Source: Lysobacteraceae bacterium (lineage in GTDB: Bacteria; Pseudomonadota; Gammaproteobacteria; Xanthomonadales; BQJN01). From it: 44,369 nt of DNA. Every line of letters begins with the position of its first letter. Within the stretch, counting starts at the first letter, position 1. Position numbers and translations under genes: made by a program. This document shows positions 42,640-44,369 of the stretch, in pieces. Where the stretch lies: the NCBI GenBank assembly GCA_021604725.1, contig BQJN01000030.1:1-44369 (forward strand). The letters are read 5' to 3'. The notes beneath the pieces were generated by a model. The model ran no database searches. It was given only the letters and a program-made list of their open reading frames with translations, and was not told the DNA's origin.

Positions 42640-43021
42640 GATCTTTACCTTGTTTGTCGAGCTCCGCCAGCCGCCGTTGCAGCGTGGCCAGGCTCATGCC
42701 ATAAGCGCGAGCGTGCTGTAGCGCGCTGCTCAAATATTTGTCAATTTCTGTCTGCATTATCTGATGACCCAAGTCGCCCTCCGCGGCAACAAATGAGCCC
42801 ACACCTTGCTGAGTGACCAGCAATCCTTCTCGTTCCAGTTCCTGATACGCGCGCTTAACCGTAATCACGCTGACTTTCGAAGCCACGGCCAGCTCGCGTA
42901 TGGATGGAACCTTGGCGCCAGCGGCCCAATCGCCGTTGGCGATCAGCAGCTTGATTTGCGCCATGATCTGCTCGTACATGGGACGTCCGTCCTTTTGTGA
43001 CAGAACCAGATGTGGTGTCAT
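42632..43021 (-). CDS. GntR family regulator, YtrA subfamily
   Basis: A 129-residue regulator with an N-terminal winged helix (IMAQIKLLIANGDWAAGAKVPSIRELAVASKVSVITVKRAYQELEREGLLVTQQGVGSFVA, about 19-77). A short two-helix C-terminal part of about 50 residues follows, the size that defines the YtrA group. These repress their own operon with a linked ABC transporter, which follows here with an 8-bp overlap. A strong palindrome lies directly upstream (43034-43065), a good operator candidate. Confidence 0.93.
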   Translation of the reverse strand: MTPHLVLSQKDGRPMYEQIMAQIKLLIANGDWAAGAKVPSIRELAVASKVSVITVKRAYQELEREGLLVTQQGVGSFVAAEGDLGHQIMQTEIDKYLSSALQHARAYGMSLATLQRRLAELDKQGKDHE

Positions 43022-43033
43022 TTGTTATCTTGC

Positions 43034-43065
43034 TGTGTATATAAACTATATACAGTATATACACA
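43034..43065. promoter_or_regulatory. Operator-like palindrome of the GntR/ABC operon
   Basis: TGTGTATATA (43034-43043) and TATATACACA (43056-43065) form a perfect 10-bp inverted repeat with a 12-bp centre, 13 bp upstream of the gntR start codon. AT-rich palindromes of this kind with GTATA/TATAC halves are typical of YtrA-subfamily operators, and a -10 hexamer could overlap it. Autorepression is the likely role. Confidence 0.65.
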
Positions 43066-43150
43066 CCAAAATGGAATGCAAGGCCTGCCATTGGTCACGC
43101 CCTCTGGGTCTGATAGCTATGCGCGTCCATAGCTCGATGATTCGATACTC

Positions 43151-43415
43151 GCCCTTGGATGGCCAGTCGTGGACGTTCTCCACTGGGACATGGATGTGCC
43201 AGCATTTTCGATTCTTCGAAAATGGAGGGTTTAGATGACCGCGCTCCTCTAAACCCGTGTCTGCGTTGGCCATGGATGGCCAATCGTGGACGTCCTCCAC
43301 TGGGACATGGATGTGCCAGCATTTTCGATTCTTCGAAAATGGAGGGTTTTGATGACCGCGCTCCTCTAAACCCGTGTCTACGTTGGCCATGGATGGCCAA
43401 TCGTGGACATCCTAC
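43151..43415 (+). repeat. 117-bp tandem array of four-hairpin element F
   Basis: GGCCA-TCGTGG recurs at 43161, 43278 and 43395, exactly 117 bp apart: two full units and the start of a third. Each unit has GTGGA...TCCAC, GACAT-GG-ATGT, CATTTTCGA-TTCT-TCGAAAATG (43203-43224 in the first), a 9-bp stem GGGTTTAGA/TCTAAACCC around a 12-nt loop, and GGCCAT-GG-ATGGCC. Two ATGGAT loops occur per unit. In the second unit the 9-bp stem has one mismatch. The array lies directly upstream of and in sense with the tldD-like gene. A diverged single copy is at 27452-27563. Confidence 0.8.
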
Positions 43416-43460
43416 AACTATGGTACGGTGCAGACATATTTTAGACGGCTTGGAGCACCC

Positions 43461-44369
43461 ATGGATCGCAGGCAGTTCATCAAAGTCACAGGCATCGGTT
43501 TAGGCGCCCTGGTGGTGCCGGTGATGGGCAACGCCACGGTGGCCGCCGGCGCTGGACAACCGTTGCCAATGGCGCTCAAACGTTCACTGGCCGACACAGC
43601 ATTGTCGACCGCCCGCAGCGCCGGAGCGACCTATGCTGATGTGCGCGTCGGTCGCTATCTAAACCAGTTCATCTTTACTCGTGAGTCGGCTCTGCAAAAC
43701 ATCGTCAATACCGAATCGATGGGTGTCGGGGTTCGTGTCATTGTCAACGGCACCTGGGGCTTCGCATCGACCTCGGGCCTGACTGCCGATCAAGTTGCCG
43801 CGGCGACGAGCAAAGCCGTGGCTGTGGCCAAAGCCAATGCCAAGTTTCAGGACAAGCCGGTCGTATTGGCACCGATCCAAGGGGTAGGCGAAGTCAGCTG
43901 GGGCACACCGATCAAGGTCAATGCTTTCGACGTATCGATTGAAGACAAAGTGGCGTTGTTGCTGGAAGCCAACGCAGCCGCGCTGGCCGGCGGCGCCAGT
44001 TACATCAACTCCAGTCTGTTTATGGTCAATGAGCAGAAATATTTTGCCTCCACCGATGGCTCCTACATTGACCAGGATGTGCATCGCATCTGGTCGCCGT
44101 TCAGCGCAACGGCGGTCGACAAATCAAGCGGCAAGTTCCGTTCTCGAAATGGCTTTGGTCAACCTGTCGGCATGGGCTATGAGTACATGCAGCCCAAGGC
44201 TGAAGACAAAGTCGAGCCGATGGGCCTGACCCAACTCTACAAGTTCTCGTATGACATGGTCGAAGATGCCGCCAACGCCGGACGTCAGGCCAAAGAAAAA
44301 CTGAAAGCCAAGTCGGTCGAGCCAGGCAAATACGACCTGGTGCTCGATGCAACCCACCTTCGACTAACC
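43461..44369 (+). CDS. TldD/PmbA family metalloprotease-like protein with Tat signal (3' end outside window)
   Basis: 303 codons are visible and the frame is still open at the window edge. The ATG at 43461 has TGGAG upstream. The N-terminus MDRRQFIKVTGIGLGALVVP is a twin-arginine signal, so this version is exported, unlike cytoplasmic TldD/PmbA. The following sequence matches the TldD/PmbA N-terminal half: ALSTARSAGATYADVRVGRY, VGVRVIVNGTWGFASTSGLT, ANAKFQDKPVVLAPIQ and DLVLDATHLRLT. The HExxxH zinc motif of the catalytic partner should lie beyond the window or not exist; it cannot be seen. Cytoplasmic relatives mature peptides such as microcins; the role of Tat-exported members is not known to me. 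Confidence 0.9.
   Translation, partial: MDRRQFIKVTGIGLGALVVPVMGNATVAAGAGQPLPMALKRSLADTALSTARSAGATYADVRVGRYLNQFIFTRESALQNIVNTESMGVGVRVIVNGTWGFASTSGLTADQVAAATSKAVAVAKANAKFQDKPVVLAPIQGVGEVSWGTPIKVNAFDVSIEDKVALLLEANAAALAGGASYINSSLFMVNEQKYFASTDGSYIDQDVHRIWSPFSATAVDKSSGKFRSRNGFGQPVGMGYEYMQPKAEDKVEPMGLTQLYKFSYDMVEDAANAGRQAKEKLKAKSVEPGKYDLVLDATHLRLT

Noticed and set aside
43151-43415. CRISPR array
   Set aside because: Units of 117 bp and 182 bp have no short direct repeat with unique spacers; the whole unit including internal hairpins is repeated, and no cas gene is present.
43046-43503. Open frames of about 100-114 codons across the 117-bp array
   Set aside because: 117 is a multiple of three, so a stop-free unit stays open when duplicated; on both strands the frames translate hairpin sequence.

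Overview
The window looks like a chromosomal segment of a free-living gammaproteobacterium, probably a Xanthomonadales/Wenzhouxiangella-like lineage. The evidence is GC-rich codon use, the erpA / bactofilin / coiled-coil membrane protein / hemJ cluster, RND efflux, TonB, outer-membrane and lipoprotein signals, and many secreted repeat-domain proteins. The exact taxon is an inference. I count 39 protein genes (the last runs off the window), no rRNA, no tRNA that I could see, and no intact transposon or prophage.

Layout. 1-1052 is a gene-free tract of degenerate repeats. 1053-8894 carries a secreted beta-helix protein, a small ribbon-helix-helix-like protein, a divergent oxidoreductase/LysR pair, and a probable operon of an outer-membrane barrel, an M19 dipeptidase and a DUF885 protein. 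8985-11096 is an unrecognised TPR membrane protein. 11111-16604 is a tightly overlapping four-gene operon: animal-type serine dehydratase, RND pump, RND adaptor, GFA enzyme. 16605-18430 is a repeat island around a small GIY-YIG nuclease. 18437-26601 is a dense housekeeping block: DUF4097-like protein, Fe-S serine dehydratase, glutaredoxin, HemJ, DUF6776-like protein, bactofilin, ErpA, NudC, SEC-C protein, GT-C-like membrane protein, MtfA-like peptidase. 26602-28674 is a second repeat island holding one tonB gene. 28675-37058 holds an LplT-PlsC fusion, a secreted beta-lactamase-fold hydrolase, an Asp/Glu racemase-like protein and two secreted proteins of one domain family. 37139-44369 holds an alcohol dehydrogenase, RidA, an acyltransferase, an ankyrin lipoprotein, a GntR/ABC operon, and the start of a Tat-exported TldD-like protein.

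The least explained material is in the intergenic islands. Three structured repeat families can be read there. (1) A 92-94 bp element (family R) has CGTCATTCC...GGAATGACG ends and three internal hairpins. It is tandemly amplified with a 182-bp period on both sides of the GIY-YIG gene and again, inverted, at 26.7-27.3 kb. (2) A family (E, five copies) has a constant GGCGAACGAC linker between a GGCAC-type hairpin and a hairpin whose apical loop is (N)GGA closed by CA...TG. (3) A four-hairpin element (F) occurs once at 27.45 kb and as a 117-bp tandem array at 43.15-43.42 kb. Between F copies one 9-bp stem differs at six of nine positions with every change compensated, while its 12-nt loop is kept. 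That is strong evidence for selection on folded RNA or single-stranded DNA. The GGA-loop hairpins resemble the TwoAYGGAY RNA motif and CsrA/RsmA binding hairpins, and most copies lie downstream of a gene on the same strand, as 3'-UTR elements would. I regard the GIY-YIG/family-R pairing and the GGA-hairpin families as the best candidates for an undescribed system.
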